Shown here: piece by piece, positions 55,545 to 64,000 of the stretch
How the letters are laid out: each line of letters begins with the position of its first letter
Numbering within the stretch: position 1 is the stretch's first letter
NCBI RefSeq assembly: GCF_017809215.1
Contig: NZ_CP065424.1
Coordinates: 3,008,001 to 3,072,000 of the forward strand
DNA: 64,000 nt
Origin: Heyndrickxia oleronia
Lineage (GTDB): Bacteria > Bacillota > Bacilli > Bacillales > Bacillaceae_C
Direction: 5' to 3'
Translations under genes and position numbers: made by a program
Notes under the pieces: generated by a model
What the model saw: the letters and a program-made list of their open reading frames with translations, nothing else
Database searches by the model: none
Told to the model about the DNA's origin: nothing

Positions 55545-55548
55545 GAAA

Positions 55549-57438
55549 TTACATGACTCGTTTAAACATTTTTTCCATTTCATAAACGGAATAATGAATA
55601 ATGATTGGTCGACCATGAGGACAGGTAAACGGATCAGACGAAACTCTTAAAGAATCGAGTAAAGCCTGAATTTCATCATTTCGCAAATGATGGTTGGCTT
55701 TAATCGAGCCTTTACAGCTCATCATAATCGCTGCTTCTTCCCGAAGCTTTTTAATATCAACCTTTTTCATTGACAAAAGCTGTTCAATCATATCCTCAAT
55801 AATCTCCTGCTCATCTCCTTTTGGAAACCAAACAGGATGGGAACGAATAATGAAACTATTATGTCCAAACGGTTCTAAGAAAACTCCAACTTTCTCAAGT
55901 TCATGAAGGTTCTCTTGAATTTTTATCGTTTCATCTGTTGAATATTCGAATGTAAGAGGAACAAGCAAATCCTGAAGTTCCTTTTCCACTCGACCTACCT
56001 TTTCTCGGAAATATTCGTACTTAATTCTCTCCTGTGCTGCATGCTGATCAATTATATATAATCCCTTATCATTTTGAGCAAATATATACGTTCCATGCAT
56101 TTGTCCTATAGGGTATAGGGGTGGTACCCTTGGAGAGTCTGGTGAAATATCCTGTTCGGCTGGAAATTCATAATGCTCATCATAATCCTCAATTTTTTCT
56201 TCGATCACTTCCGGTAATAGTGGTTCTTCGGGAAGAATGGACTCCTCATTGTTAAATTCCGGTTTATTTGATTCAACGATTTGTTTCACTTCATCAACTG
56301 GTAATTCATTCGTTTGATAGGTTGGAGGTCGTTCTGATTTAACCGTTTCAGGCCGATTCACTATTCTCTCTGGTAAATGATCCAACTGCATGATCGTTTG
56401 TTCAGCTTGTATCTTTTGTTTTTTTACAGGAGCAAATCCACTAGGAATTAGCTCCTTTTTCTTAAAGGCTGCTTTTATCGTTTCAGATACTAGTTGATTT
56501 AATTCCTGTTCTTTGCTAAGTCTGACTTCAAGCTTAGCTGGATGAACGTTCACGTCTACTAATATCGGATCCATCTGAATTGAGAGTAGCACTATGGGAA
56601 AGCGTCCAATTGGCAGTAATGTATGATATCCTTCTTGAATAGCCTTTACAAGTGAATAATTTTTGATAAAGCGCCCATTAATCATTGTAGATATATAGTT
56701 TCTTGACGCTCTTGTAATTTCAGGCATAGAAATATAACCTTCTAATTGAAAATCTAATGAACTAGCTTTGATGGGGATCATATTCCTTGCAATATTTACC
56801 CCATATATTGCCGCAAGTACTTGACGTACATCTCCGTTCCCGTTCGTTTGTAGCAACATTCGTTCATTATGACGAAGCCTAATAGAGACCTCCGGATGTG
56901 CTAATGCCAAACGGTTGACAACATCTGTAATATTACCTAGCTCAGTATGAATGGTTTTCATATATTTTAAGCGAGCAGGAGTATTATAGAATAAATCCGA
57001 AATGGTAATATCTGTTCCACGGCGACTTGGTGCTTTTTCTCGTGTTGTTACTCTTCCACCGTCAATGACAATCTTTGAACCTGGATGATTGTCTGTAGCG
57101 GTCACCATTTCCAAATGAGAAACTGAAGCAATACTTGGAAGTGCTTCTCCTCTAAATCCTAGTGTCTTGATTCGAAATAGATCATTTTCATCTTTTATTT
57201 TACTTGTTGCATGACGCTCAAAAGCGAGAGGAACGTCTTCCTCATCAATCCCTGATCCATTATCGATTATTCGAATTTTGCTTAATCCTGCCTCTTCTAT
57301 TTCTATTTCAATGACTGAGCTCTTTGCATCAATTGCATTTTCAACAAGCTCCTTAACAACAGATGCCGGTCTTTCTACCACTTCTCCTGCAGCGATTTTA
57401 TTGGATAGGACATCATCTAATTGAATGATTTTCCCCAA
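55549..57438 (-). CDS. mutL: MutL, DNA mismatch repair ATPase/endonuclease
   Basis: MutL is recruited by MutS to mismatches and nicks DNA. The GHKL ATPase (about residues 1-330) shows [28 protein letters not shown] and [10 protein letters not shown]. The C-terminal endonuclease domain has [24 protein letters not shown] and CPHGRP, the metal motifs of non-Escherichia MutL. I prefer the TTG at 57438, 8 bases after AGGAGG, giving 629 residues; a GTG at 57447 is also open. It starts 12 bases after mutS ends. Confidence 0.97.
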   Translation of the reverse strand: MGKIIQLDDVLSNKIAAGEVVERPASVVKELVENAIDAKSSVIEIEIEEAGLSKIRIIDNGSGIDEEDVPLAFERHATSKIKDENDLFRIKTLGFRGEALPSIASVSHLEMVTATDNHPGSKIVIDGGRVTTREKAPSRRGTDITISDLFYNTPARLKYMKTIHTELGNITDVVNRLALAHPEVSIRLRHNERMLLQTNGNGDVRQVLAAIYGVNIARNMIPIKASSLDFQLEGYISMPEITRASRNYISTMINGRFIKNYSLVKAIQEGYHTLLPIGRFPIVLLSIQMDPILVDVNVHPAKLEVRLSKEQELNQLVSETIKAAFKKKELIPSGFAPVKKQKIQAEQTIMQLDHLPERIVNRPETVKSERPPTYQTNELPVDEVKQIVESNKPEFNNEESILPEEPLLPEVIEEKIEDYDEHYEFPAEQDISPDSPRVPPLYPIGQMHGTYIFAQNDKGLYIIDQHAAQERIKYEYFREKVGRVEKELQDLLVPLTFEYSTDETIKIQENLHELEKVGVFLEPFGHNSFIIRSHPVWFPKGDEQEIIEDMIEQLLSMKKVDIKKLREEAAIMMSCKGSIKANHHLRNDEIQALLDSLRVSSDPFTCPHGRPIIIHYSVYEMEKMFKRVM

Positions 57439-57450
57439 AGGGAGCACCTC

Positions 57451-60033
57451 CTAACCCTTTAATTTTTTTTGCAACTCATAAAGAGTATTCATTGCTTGTA
57501 ATGGATTCATTTCTAATAGATTTATATTTTTTAACTCGTCAACAATTTTTTTCTCTTTTGAGGATACATCTTGTTTTGGCTTAGACTCTGGCACCTCGAA
57601 AAAGGACAATTGCTCCGAAGACTGATTTTTTTGCTTAATCGGGGTGGATGTTTCCTGAGAATCTTGATTCTCTAATTGACTTAAAATTTCATTTGCACGC
57701 TTAATTAATTCAGCTGGTAATTCCGCTAATTGAGCGACATGAATACCATAACTTTTATCAGCTGGCCCTTCTTTTATCTTGTGTAAAAAGACTACATTCC
57801 CATTTTGTTCTATCGCACTTACATGAACATTCTTCAACTGTTTTAGAGATTCATCCAAAATCGTTAATTCATGGTAATGTGTCGAAAATAATGTTTTTGC
57901 ACCAATACGCGAATGAATATATTCAATGATTGCCTGTGCAAGTGCCATCCCATCATAGGTAGATGTTCCACGACCAATTTCATCGAATAAAATAAGACTG
58001 TCCTTTGTTGCATTAGTAATCGCATTTTTAGCCTCTAACATTTCAACCATAAATGTACTTTGTCCCGAGATCAAATCATCTGCTGCCCCAATTCGCGTGA
58101 AGACTTGATCAAATATTGGTAAGATGGCTTCACTTGCTGGTACATAGCATCCGATTTGTGCAAGAATGGAAGTCAAAGCAATTTGTCTCATATATGTACT
58201 TTTACCTGACATATTTGGACCGGTTATTAATAATAATTCACGATCTGAATCCATTAAACAATCATTTGGAACATATTCCTGTGCATTCATGACTTTTTCA
58301 ACAACTGGATGACGTCCTTCTTTGATGACAATCTTTCTTTCATGGTTAAATTTAGGCTTTACATAGTGTCGCGCTTCACTAATTGTAGCAAAACATTGAA
58401 GACAATCAATTTCACTTACTGCTTTGGCTAGATTTTGTAGTCGTGGAATAAACTCTTTGACAAACTCCCGAACTTGCACAAATAAATCATATTCAAGTTC
58501 TACACTTTTTTCCTCTGCTTGTAAAATTAACGTTTCTTTTTCCTTCAATTCCGGAGTAATAAATCGTTCTGCATTGGCTAATGTTTGTTTTCTTTCATAT
58601 CGTCCATCTTCTAATAGGTGTAAATTAGACTTTGTTACCTCTATATAGTATCCAAATACACGATTATAGCCAATTTTCAAGGATTTAATTCCTGTCTTCA
58701 CTCTTTCCTCTTGTTCCAGTGCAGCTAACCAATTTTTACCATTTCTGCTTGCATCACGATATTGATCGAGCTCTTGATGATACCCATCCTGTATGATTCC
58801 ACCTTCTTTAATGGATAGTGGAGGATTATCAATAATCGCCCTTTCTAAAAGATCCGTTAATTCTTCACAAGGATCCAAACTCTCAACAATCTTGCCATTT
58901 TCAATATTCATTTGAGCGAGAATTTGACGAATGATAGGAATCTGTTGCAAGGAATATTTCAATTGAATTAAATCACGTGCATTCACATTTCCAAAAGCCA
59001 CCCGACCTGCTAATCTTTCTAAGTCGTACACTTCTTTTAATTTCTCTCTTAAATCCTGGCGCTCAAAAAAGCGTTCAATCAATGTTTCGACCAATTGCTG
59101 TCTTCGTTCAATTTCCTTTTGATCAATTAATGGTCGATCTAACCATTGCTTTAACAATCTACCGCCCATCGCTGTCATCGTTTCATCTAATAACCAAAGC
59201 AATGAACCTTTTTTCCCCTTAGACCGAATCGTTTCTGTTATTTCTAAGTTACGTTTTGAGAAATAATCGATTTTCATAAATTGATTAATCTCAACTTCAG
59301 ATACAGGCTGAAGATGATCTAAGCTTCTTTTCTGAGTACGGAATAAATAATTAAGTAAACGAATAATCGATATTCTCATTTCTTGATTTGAAATGTCTGA
59401 AAGTAGATTTTGATAATCCATTTTTTCAGTTAGATCATCCTCGATAGAAATCGTTGCATGGATCCGTTCAATTAATTGCTTTTGATAGTTGTCTTTGAAC
59501 TGTGAATGTACAACAATCTCTTTTGCCCCAATTGTCGCCATTTCATTAAGTACTAGATCAAAGCTACTTGTTATAAGGGATACATGATTTTCACCCGTGG
59601 ATAGATCGGTATAGGCAATACCGAATGAACCTTCAAAATCAGAAATAGAAGCAATATAGTTGTTCTCCTTTTCGACTAAACCTTTTCCATCCATTTTCGT
59701 TCCAGGTGTTATCAATTGAACTACTTCTCGTTTTACCATCCCTTTTGTTTTCTTGGGATCTTCCACCTGCTCACAAATTGCTACTTTAAAGCCTTTTTCT
59801 ATTAAAATATCAATATAATTGCTAGCTGCGTGATATGGCACCCCACACATAGGAATACGTTCACTACTGCCACCATCACGACTTGTTAGTGTAATTTCTA
59901 GCTCCTGGGATGCCTTAACCGCATCATCGAAAAACATTTCATAGAAATCACCTAATCGAAAAAATAAAAAGGCATCCTGATAATCTGCCTTTACTTGTAA
60001 ATATTGTTGAATCATCGGCGTATATTGACTCAT
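57451..60033 (-). CDS. mutS: MutS, DNA mismatch recognition protein
   Basis: MutS binds mismatches and small loops. At 860 residues it is full length. The mismatch-binding domain has [15 protein letters not shown] with the Phe-x-Glu that stacks on the mismatch. The ATPase has Walker [30 protein letters not shown] and THYHEL. A C-terminal segment with QLSFFEVPE ends the protein. I chose the ATG at 60033; a TTG three codons upstream is possible. First gene of a mutS-mutL operon. Confidence 0.97.
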   Translation of the reverse strand: MSQYTPMIQQYLQVKADYQDAFLFFRLGDFYEMFFDDAVKASQELEITLTSRDGGSSERIPMCGVPYHAASNYIDILIEKGFKVAICEQVEDPKKTKGMVKREVVQLITPGTKMDGKGLVEKENNYIASISDFEGSFGIAYTDLSTGENHVSLITSSFDLVLNEMATIGAKEIVVHSQFKDNYQKQLIERIHATISIEDDLTEKMDYQNLLSDISNQEMRISIIRLLNYLFRTQKRSLDHLQPVSEVEINQFMKIDYFSKRNLEITETIRSKGKKGSLLWLLDETMTAMGGRLLKQWLDRPLIDQKEIERRQQLVETLIERFFERQDLREKLKEVYDLERLAGRVAFGNVNARDLIQLKYSLQQIPIIRQILAQMNIENGKIVESLDPCEELTDLLERAIIDNPPLSIKEGGIIQDGYHQELDQYRDASRNGKNWLAALEQEERVKTGIKSLKIGYNRVFGYYIEVTKSNLHLLEDGRYERKQTLANAERFITPELKEKETLILQAEEKSVELEYDLFVQVREFVKEFIPRLQNLAKAVSEIDCLQCFATISEARHYVKPKFNHERKIVIKEGRHPVVEKVMNAQEYVPNDCLMDSDRELLLITGPNMSGKSTYMRQIALTSILAQIGCYVPASEAILPIFDQVFTRIGAADDLISGQSTFMVEMLEAKNAITNATKDSLILFDEIGRGTSTYDGMALAQAIIEYIHSRIGAKTLFSTHYHELTILDESLKQLKNVHVSAIEQNGNVVFLHKIKEGPADKSYGIHVAQLAELPAELIKRANEILSQLENQDSQETSTPIKQKNQSSEQLSFFEVPESKPKQDVSSKEKKIVDELKNINLLEMNPLQAMNTLYELQKKLKG

Positions 60034-60255
60034 TATCGACAAAACCCTTTCCGTGCATCTATCTATTTGATTCTCATATTATAACATAATCTTGCAAATT
60101 TCAGCATGGAAGTATGTTGGAAAATCATCCTTAGATATATAAGAATGATGCAAATGTCATGTACCTTAGCCGTCTGACAAACATATTACTCTAATTTTTG
60201 TATGTAATGAAAATAAAATGATCAAAGGAACTGACTAAAATAGTTTCTGGAACAA

Positions 60256-60283
60256 AGAAAAAACTAGGAGAATTTCTCCTAGC
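60256..60283 (-). terminator. cotE terminator
   Basis: CTAGGAG pairs with CTCCTAG over a 5-base loop; on the minus strand it is followed by TTTTTT. Confidence 0.8.
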
Positions 60284-60316
60284 CTACTTTTCAAATCCCA
60301 TATAAGGTATATAAAC

Positions 60317-60856
60317 CTACTCCTCTTCAGCTCCAACTAAAAAGTCCGGATTTAATTCTTCAAATTCTTCATCTAATTCGTCTTCCCATTCATCTTCACA
60401 ATCACAGCCATCAGGATGAATAGCAACACAAACCTTTGTTTCTCCAATAACCTCAACAAGGAATTCTCTTTCAACATTGACTATCACTTTATTTCCATTT
60501 GGGGAAATTACTGCTTCGATACAATTAGGTTGCTGTAAGGCTCTTGCTACAACTTCCCTATCATCAAGAAAATCAGGGTCACGATAATTTAGCTTCACAA
60601 TATCGCGATAATCCACTTTTTCTGTGACAACAGATGTTTTTGTATTATCACTGTGGGAATACCAGACATTTATATCGTATGAACCGAACACTTCAACCTT
60701 TTTATCTGTCTTCTTCGCTTCATACTTATGATTTATAATCCAGCAACCTAATATGCTCGATGGATGATGCGGTGGGCATATCGTATGATTGGACTGTGTA
60801 AATTTACGTCCTTTCGCTACGACTGCTTTTGTTATTATTTCTCTGTATTCTGCCAT
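60317..60856 (-). CDS. cotE: CotE, outer spore coat morphogenetic protein
   Basis: CotE forms a ring around the forespore and guides assembly of the outer coat or exosporium. The 179-residue product matches the family: [58 protein letters not shown], and the acidic C-terminal tail ([20 protein letters not shown]) that binds SpoIVA. GAGGTT precedes the ATG. It lies between ymcA and mutS as in B. subtilis. Confidence 0.97.
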   Translation of the reverse strand: MAEYREIITKAVVAKGRKFTQSNHTICPPHHPSSILGCWIINHKYEAKKTDKKVEVFGSYDINVWYSHSDNTKTSVVTEKVDYRDIVKLNYRDPDFLDDREVVARALQQPNCIEAVISPNGNKVIVNVEREFLVEVIGETKVCVAIHPDGCDCEDEWEDELDEEFEELNPDFLVGAEEE

Positions 60857-61144
60857 TCGAGCGAAACCTCCTCATTTATTTTCATTTCATCCTATGCATG
60901 GCATTCATCTATGGTGCGAATATTTTCAGTTGTTCTGGTGAATCATAGTTGCATAGTTTTCGATATACAACTAGGTGAGAAGATGTAAAGTAGAGTCATT
61001 ACTAATACTGTTTATAGGTTATTTCATTATATGTAAATGCCTTGTTTATGTTCTAGGCGCATAAGTAGCAAATAATAAAGGGATTGACAAAATAAGACAG
61101 ATTCCATCTCGAAGGCTATTTATAATTTTCAAATATTATAACGT

Positions 61145-61235
61145 AAAAAAGGGGGTCTGACCCCACCACACAATAATTAGTATAGAAAAAGCTATCTCTA
61201 TACGGATTGATTGTATGGGGTCTGACCCCTTTTTT
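61145..61235. repeat. MITE-like inverted-repeat element touching the ymcA stop codon
   Basis: Both ends carry the palindrome GGGGTCTGACCCC flanked outward by six A or T residues; the ends are near-perfect inverted copies. Inside, GTATAGA pairs with TCTATAC. The right end reaches into the ymcA stop codon (TAA at 61236-61234). Such GGTC(A/T)GACC cassettes recur in some Bacillus genomes. Confidence 0.7.
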
Positions 61236-61665
61236 AATCGCAGCTTCCTGGCGTACTATTTTTTATTTTTGACCCAGTTTCTCCGGATAATAAGTCTCCT
61301 CCTGTTGAGGTGATTATTTCGTCTGTTACTGTATTTGATATTGTTGCGGCAACGATTTGTAGTAAGTCGTTTACATCTTCTTGTGATTGTTTAAATTCTT
61401 GAACAATTGGGATTTCATCTAATTCATTTTCAATCTTTTCAAGCTTGGCTTCTACCATTTTTAGAGCTTCTGACTTTCCATAGTGTTGGAAGTTTACTGC
61501 TTGTTTTTGTAAGCTTTTAATACTTGCAATCATTTCACGAACCTTTTGGTTTTCGTTAATTTGAGCTTCAGCCCTCTTGAAAAAGTCTACCTCTTCTGTT
61601 TCACTAATCATTTTTGCAATTTCTTTTGCACGTTCAACAATTTCATCTTTTGTATATCGTTTCAT
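61234..61665 (-). CDS. ymcA: YmcA (RicA), RNA processing and biofilm/sporulation factor
   Basis: RicA with YlbF and YaaT forms the Y-complex, which works with RNase Y in mRNA maturation and affects competence, biofilm formation and sporulation. The 143-residue helical product shows RAKEIAKMISETEEVDFFKR, AEAQINENQKVREMIASI and VTDEIITSTGGDLLSGETGS, the YlbF/YmcA family core, ending with one cysteine (GSCD). It begins one base after miaB stops, with GAGGTGA inside the end of miaB. The stop codon lies in the repeat element. Confidence 0.95.
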   Translation of the reverse strand: MKRYTKDEIVERAKEIAKMISETEEVDFFKRAEAQINENQKVREMIASIKSLQKQAVNFQHYGKSEALKMVEAKLEKIENELDEIPIVQEFKQSQEDVNDLLQIVAATISNTVTDEIITSTGGDLLSGETGSKIKNSTPGSCD

Positions 61666-63210
61666 TTATTTCACCTCTACCACTTCTAATTCTTCAATCA
61701 TTTCCCCATTTAAAGACCAAGTTTTAGCATCTGTGATTTTTACATTTACTAGTTTTCCAATAGCTGATTTTGGTCCAATAAAGTTAACCAATTTATTCTT
61801 TCTTGTATATCCAGCTAAAACATCAGGATTATTTTTACTTTCACCTTCAACTAGTACTTCGACTACTTGACCTTTATACTTTTCTAATGCTGCACGAGAC
61901 ATTTCGTTTACTAATGCATTTAGTCGTTGAAGTCGTTCCTTTTTAACTTCCATTGGAACATTATCCTTCATTTTGGCAGCAGGTGTTCCTTCTCTTGGTG
62001 AATAAATGAATGTATAGGCCATTTCAAAGCCAACTTCACGATATAATGACATCGTTTCTTCAAATTGTTCTTCTGTTTCATTAGGAAATCCAACAATAAT
62101 ATCTGTTGATAATGCCACATCTGGGATCGCCTTTTTAATTTTTCCAACAAGCTCCAAATAACGTTCTCTTGTATATTTTCGAGCCATTATTTTTAGCATC
62201 GCACTTGATCCAGATTGAACTGGTAAATGAATATGCTCAACTAAGTTCCCTTTTTTCGCTAACACCTCAATTAAACGGTCATCGAAATCGCGCGGATGGC
62301 TCGTTGTAAAACGGATTCTTGGAATGTCGATTTTATGAAGTTCATCCATTAAATCACCAAGACCATAATTGATATCCTCAAAATCTTTTCCGTACGCATT
62401 AACATTTTGTCCCAAGAGTGTAATCTCTTTATACCCCTGTGCAGCTAAATGACGTACTTCTTGAATGATATCCTCTGGGCGTCGACTACGTTCTTTCCCA
62501 CGAGTATAAGGGACAATACAGTATGTACAGAATTTATCACAGCCGTACATAATATTAACCCATGCTTTAATTTGGCCCTTTCGAACTTTAGGAAGATTTT
62601 CGATGACATCGCCTTCCTTGGACCAAACTTCAACAACCATTGCCTTAGACATATAAGCTTCTTTTAAAATTTGTGGTAAACGATGGATATTGTGGGTACC
62701 AAAAATCATGTCTACATGATGGTGCTTTTCAAGAATCTTATTTACAACTGATTCTTCCTGAGACATACATCCACATACACCCACTAAGAGATCAGGCTTT
62801 TCAAGCTTTAACGGTTTCAAATGACCGATTTCACCGAATACTTTATTTTCAGCATTTTCACGTATAGCACAAGTATTAAGTAGAATAACATTGGCATCAT
62901 CGACAGAATCAGTAGGCTCATACCCTAGCTGCATAAATATACCTGCCATAACTTCTGTATCATGCTCATTCATTTGGCAACCATAAGTACGAATATAGAA
63001 TTTTTTACCGTTGCCCATTCCTTTAAATTCTTCAGAAATATGAAAGTCTTTTTCATATTTTACTTCTTCTTTCCCACGTCTTTTTGCCTCTTTTAAATTC
63101 GGTGGGATGTAAACAGATTGAAAGTATTTGCTATAATCCTTTTCGGATTTTTTGTCCGCAGGAGTAGCTGTTTTGATTTGTTGTCCCTCTAAGCGTTGCT
63201 TTTCGTTCAT
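61666..63210 (-). CDS. miaB: MiaB, tRNA-2-methylthio-N6-dimethylallyladenosine synthase
   Basis: A radical SAM methylthiotransferase acting on i6A37 made by MiaA. The 514-residue product has the N-terminal UPF0004 domain with cysteines in [22 protein letters not shown] and [10 protein letters not shown] (auxiliary cluster), the radical SAM motif [16 protein letters not shown], and a TRAM domain at the end ([20 protein letters not shown]). An N-terminal extension of about 65 residues is charged, as in other Bacillus MiaB. First gene of a miaB-ymcA operon. Confidence 0.97.
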   Translation of the reverse strand: MNEKQRLEGQQIKTATPADKKSEKDYSKYFQSVYIPPNLKEAKRRGKEEVKYEKDFHISEEFKGMGNGKKFYIRTYGCQMNEHDTEVMAGIFMQLGYEPTDSVDDANVILLNTCAIRENAENKVFGEIGHLKPLKLEKPDLLVGVCGCMSQEESVVNKILEKHHHVDMIFGTHNIHRLPQILKEAYMSKAMVVEVWSKEGDVIENLPKVRKGQIKAWVNIMYGCDKFCTYCIVPYTRGKERSRRPEDIIQEVRHLAAQGYKEITLLGQNVNAYGKDFEDINYGLGDLMDELHKIDIPRIRFTTSHPRDFDDRLIEVLAKKGNLVEHIHLPVQSGSSAMLKIMARKYTRERYLELVGKIKKAIPDVALSTDIIVGFPNETEEQFEETMSLYREVGFEMAYTFIYSPREGTPAAKMKDNVPMEVKKERLQRLNALVNEMSRAALEKYKGQVVEVLVEGESKNNPDVLAGYTRKNKLVNFIGPKSAIGKLVNVKITDAKTWSLNGEMIEELEVVEVK

Positions 63211-63436
63211 GGAGATCCCCTTTCTCTTATTAATAAATTCTATAATTTAATGAGATTCTTGCATTTCATTTCCATTATAATTATTTATATGCACATTATT
63301 CTAGTATAAAGCCTTTTCTATTTGAACACAATACTGCTGTCATATTGTCGAAAAAAGGTCAAAAAAAGAAGGTTTATACGCATCCTGCTAATTTGGATTA
63401 ATGACCGGGACCATTAGTCGATTTTAAAAATTACAA

Positions 63437-63464
63437 AATAAAAGGGCCTAGTTACCTAAGCCCT
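63437..63464 (-). terminator. spoVS terminator
   Basis: AGGGC pairs with GCCCT with an inner TAG/CTA, and the minus strand continues TTTTATTTTG. Confidence 0.65.
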
Positions 63465-63484
63465 CAAATTAAAAGTTTATGCGA

Positions 63485-63745
63485 TTATCTTGGCTCCACA
63501 ATTAGCTTGATTGCCGTCCGTTCTTCTCCCTCGATTAGAATATCAGTGAAAGCTGGGATACAAATTAAATCAACACCACTAGGTGCGACAAATCCTCTGG
63601 CAATCGCTACCGCCTTCACCGCTTGGTTCAATGCCCCCGCACCGATAGCTTGAATCTCTGCTCCACCTCTCTCACGAAGAACACCGGCAAGTGCACCAGC
63701 TACAGAATTAGGATTAGACTTTGCTGAAACTTTTAATATTTCCAT
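63485..63745 (-). CDS. spoVS: SpoVS, stage V sporulation protein S
   Basis: The 86-residue Alba-like nucleic-acid binding protein is nearly invariant among Bacilli: MEILKVSAKSNPNSVAGALA, GAEIQAIGAGALNQAVKAVA and FTDILIEGEERTAIKLIVEP. It affects septation and coat assembly. I chose the ATG at 63745 with AAGGAGGAG upstream; the frame extends further but has no other support. A sigma-H type promoter lies about 85 bases upstream, and ymdB precedes it. Confidence 0.98.
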   Translation of the reverse strand: MEILKVSAKSNPNSVAGALAGVLRERGGAEIQAIGAGALNQAVKAVAIARGFVAPSGVDLICIPAFTDILIEGEERTAIKLIVEPR

Positions 63746-63828
63746 TTCTTCTCCTCCTTGTATTTTCCCAATACCGAATGTCCATTCGAAAGTGAACAAT
63801 CCTGGTATAATCATTCCATTGCTACTAT

Positions 63829-63856
63829 ATTCACTAAAATTCGTTTGTATTCCGGC
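63829..63856 (-). promoter_or_regulatory. Sigma-H promoter of spoVS
   Basis: On the minus strand GCCGGAATA, 12 bases and AGTGAAT fit the sigma-H consensus (RNAGGAWWW, 11-12 bases, RNNGAAT) with one mismatch. spoVS is sigma-H dependent in B. subtilis. Confidence 0.6.
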
Positions 63857-63920
63857 TTGTTCGAAAAAAAGGAGGATTTTTATTTTCTTTTTGTCTCTTT
63901 GCTATACTTTTGATTATTTT

Positions 63921-64000
63921 TTATTCAGCTATAAATAAATGGTCATCATTTATAAGCAAAGTATCTATTTTTCTTGCTTTTCCAGTCTTGTTATCCACAT
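63921..64000 (-). CDS. ymdB: YmdB, C-terminal end (partial)
   Basis: The last 26 codons of a gene that continues past the window: VDNKTGKARKIDTLLINDDH then LFIAE, stop. It aligns with the end of B. subtilis YmdB (KIERILINDDHMF), a calcineurin-like 2',3'-cyclic nucleotide phosphodiesterase, which lies directly upstream of spoVS there. Confidence 0.8.
   Translation of the reverse strand, partial: VDNKTGKARKIDTLLINDDHLFIAE

Noticed and set aside
63991..63999. Perfect DnaA box TTATCCACA
   Set aside because: A single site inside the ymdB coding end, with no neighbours; no origin or DnaA regulation can be argued from it.

Overview
The window is a low-G+C Bacillaceae chromosome segment, by eye about one-third G+C. 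Its backbone matches the Bacillus subtilis gene order, read here mostly right to left on the minus strand: end of ymdB, spoVS, miaB, ymcA, cotE, mutS, mutL // miaA, hfq, spoVK, ynbB, glnR, glnA // lexA with divergent yneA-yneB-ynzC, tkt, sirA, yneF // a Spo0E-like gene (ynzD position), ccdA, yneI, yneJ. Spore genes (spoVS, cotE, spoVK, sirA, an sda-like gene, two Spo0E-like genes, a YjcZ-like peptide) point to an endospore former. I cannot name the species.

Layout. 0-3.4 kb: cytochrome c biogenesis block (ccdA, yneI, yneJ) and a Spo0E-like phosphatase. 3.6-7.2 kb: a heterodimeric multidrug ABC exporter. 7.5-12.7 kb: a DUF692/MNIO-like protein, a NUDIX hydrolase, a broken ECF sigma factor with its likely anti-sigma partner, a WrbA-like flavoprotein and a YhgE/Pip-type membrane protein. 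13-15.9 kb: gene-poor DNA with IS3, lipoprotein and ABC remnants plus an intact SCO1 homologue. 15.9-21.7 kb: conserved core (yneF, sirA, tkt, SOS operon, lexA). 21.9-35 kb: accessory DNA between lexA and glnA, with cell-wall hydrolase, small membrane genes, IS110 and replication-protein remnants, a duplicated gene with one dead copy, and a stand-alone tRNA-framed structured RNA. 35-43 kb: glnA-glnR, ynbB, a UPF0126 membrane protein, spoVK, hfq, miaA, sda-like gene. 43-55.5 kb: accessory DNA between miaA and mutL, with a guanidine-I riboswitch controlling an SMR exporter pair, YitT, a glucosaminidase, an intact IS1182-family element, DUF3231 and DUF5360 proteins, and MFS and DinB pseudogenes. 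55.5-64 kb: mismatch repair, spore coat and tRNA modification genes.

The most unusual object is at 25,812-26,120. A near-consensus sigma-A promoter fires at the first base of a 7-bp acceptor stem. Then come a D-arm, about 145 bases of insert, a canonical T-arm and acceptor 3' strand, then a strong terminator. The insert replaces the anticodon arm and carries two tandem T-loop-type hairpins. It does not fit tmRNA, a group I intron or any riboswitch I recognise. Other signals worth following are paired Spo0A-box direct repeats upstream of sirA, a sigma-H promoter for spoVS, a triplicated 13-bp repeat in the leader of the Spo0E-like gene, and an IS insertion at a perfect palindrome.
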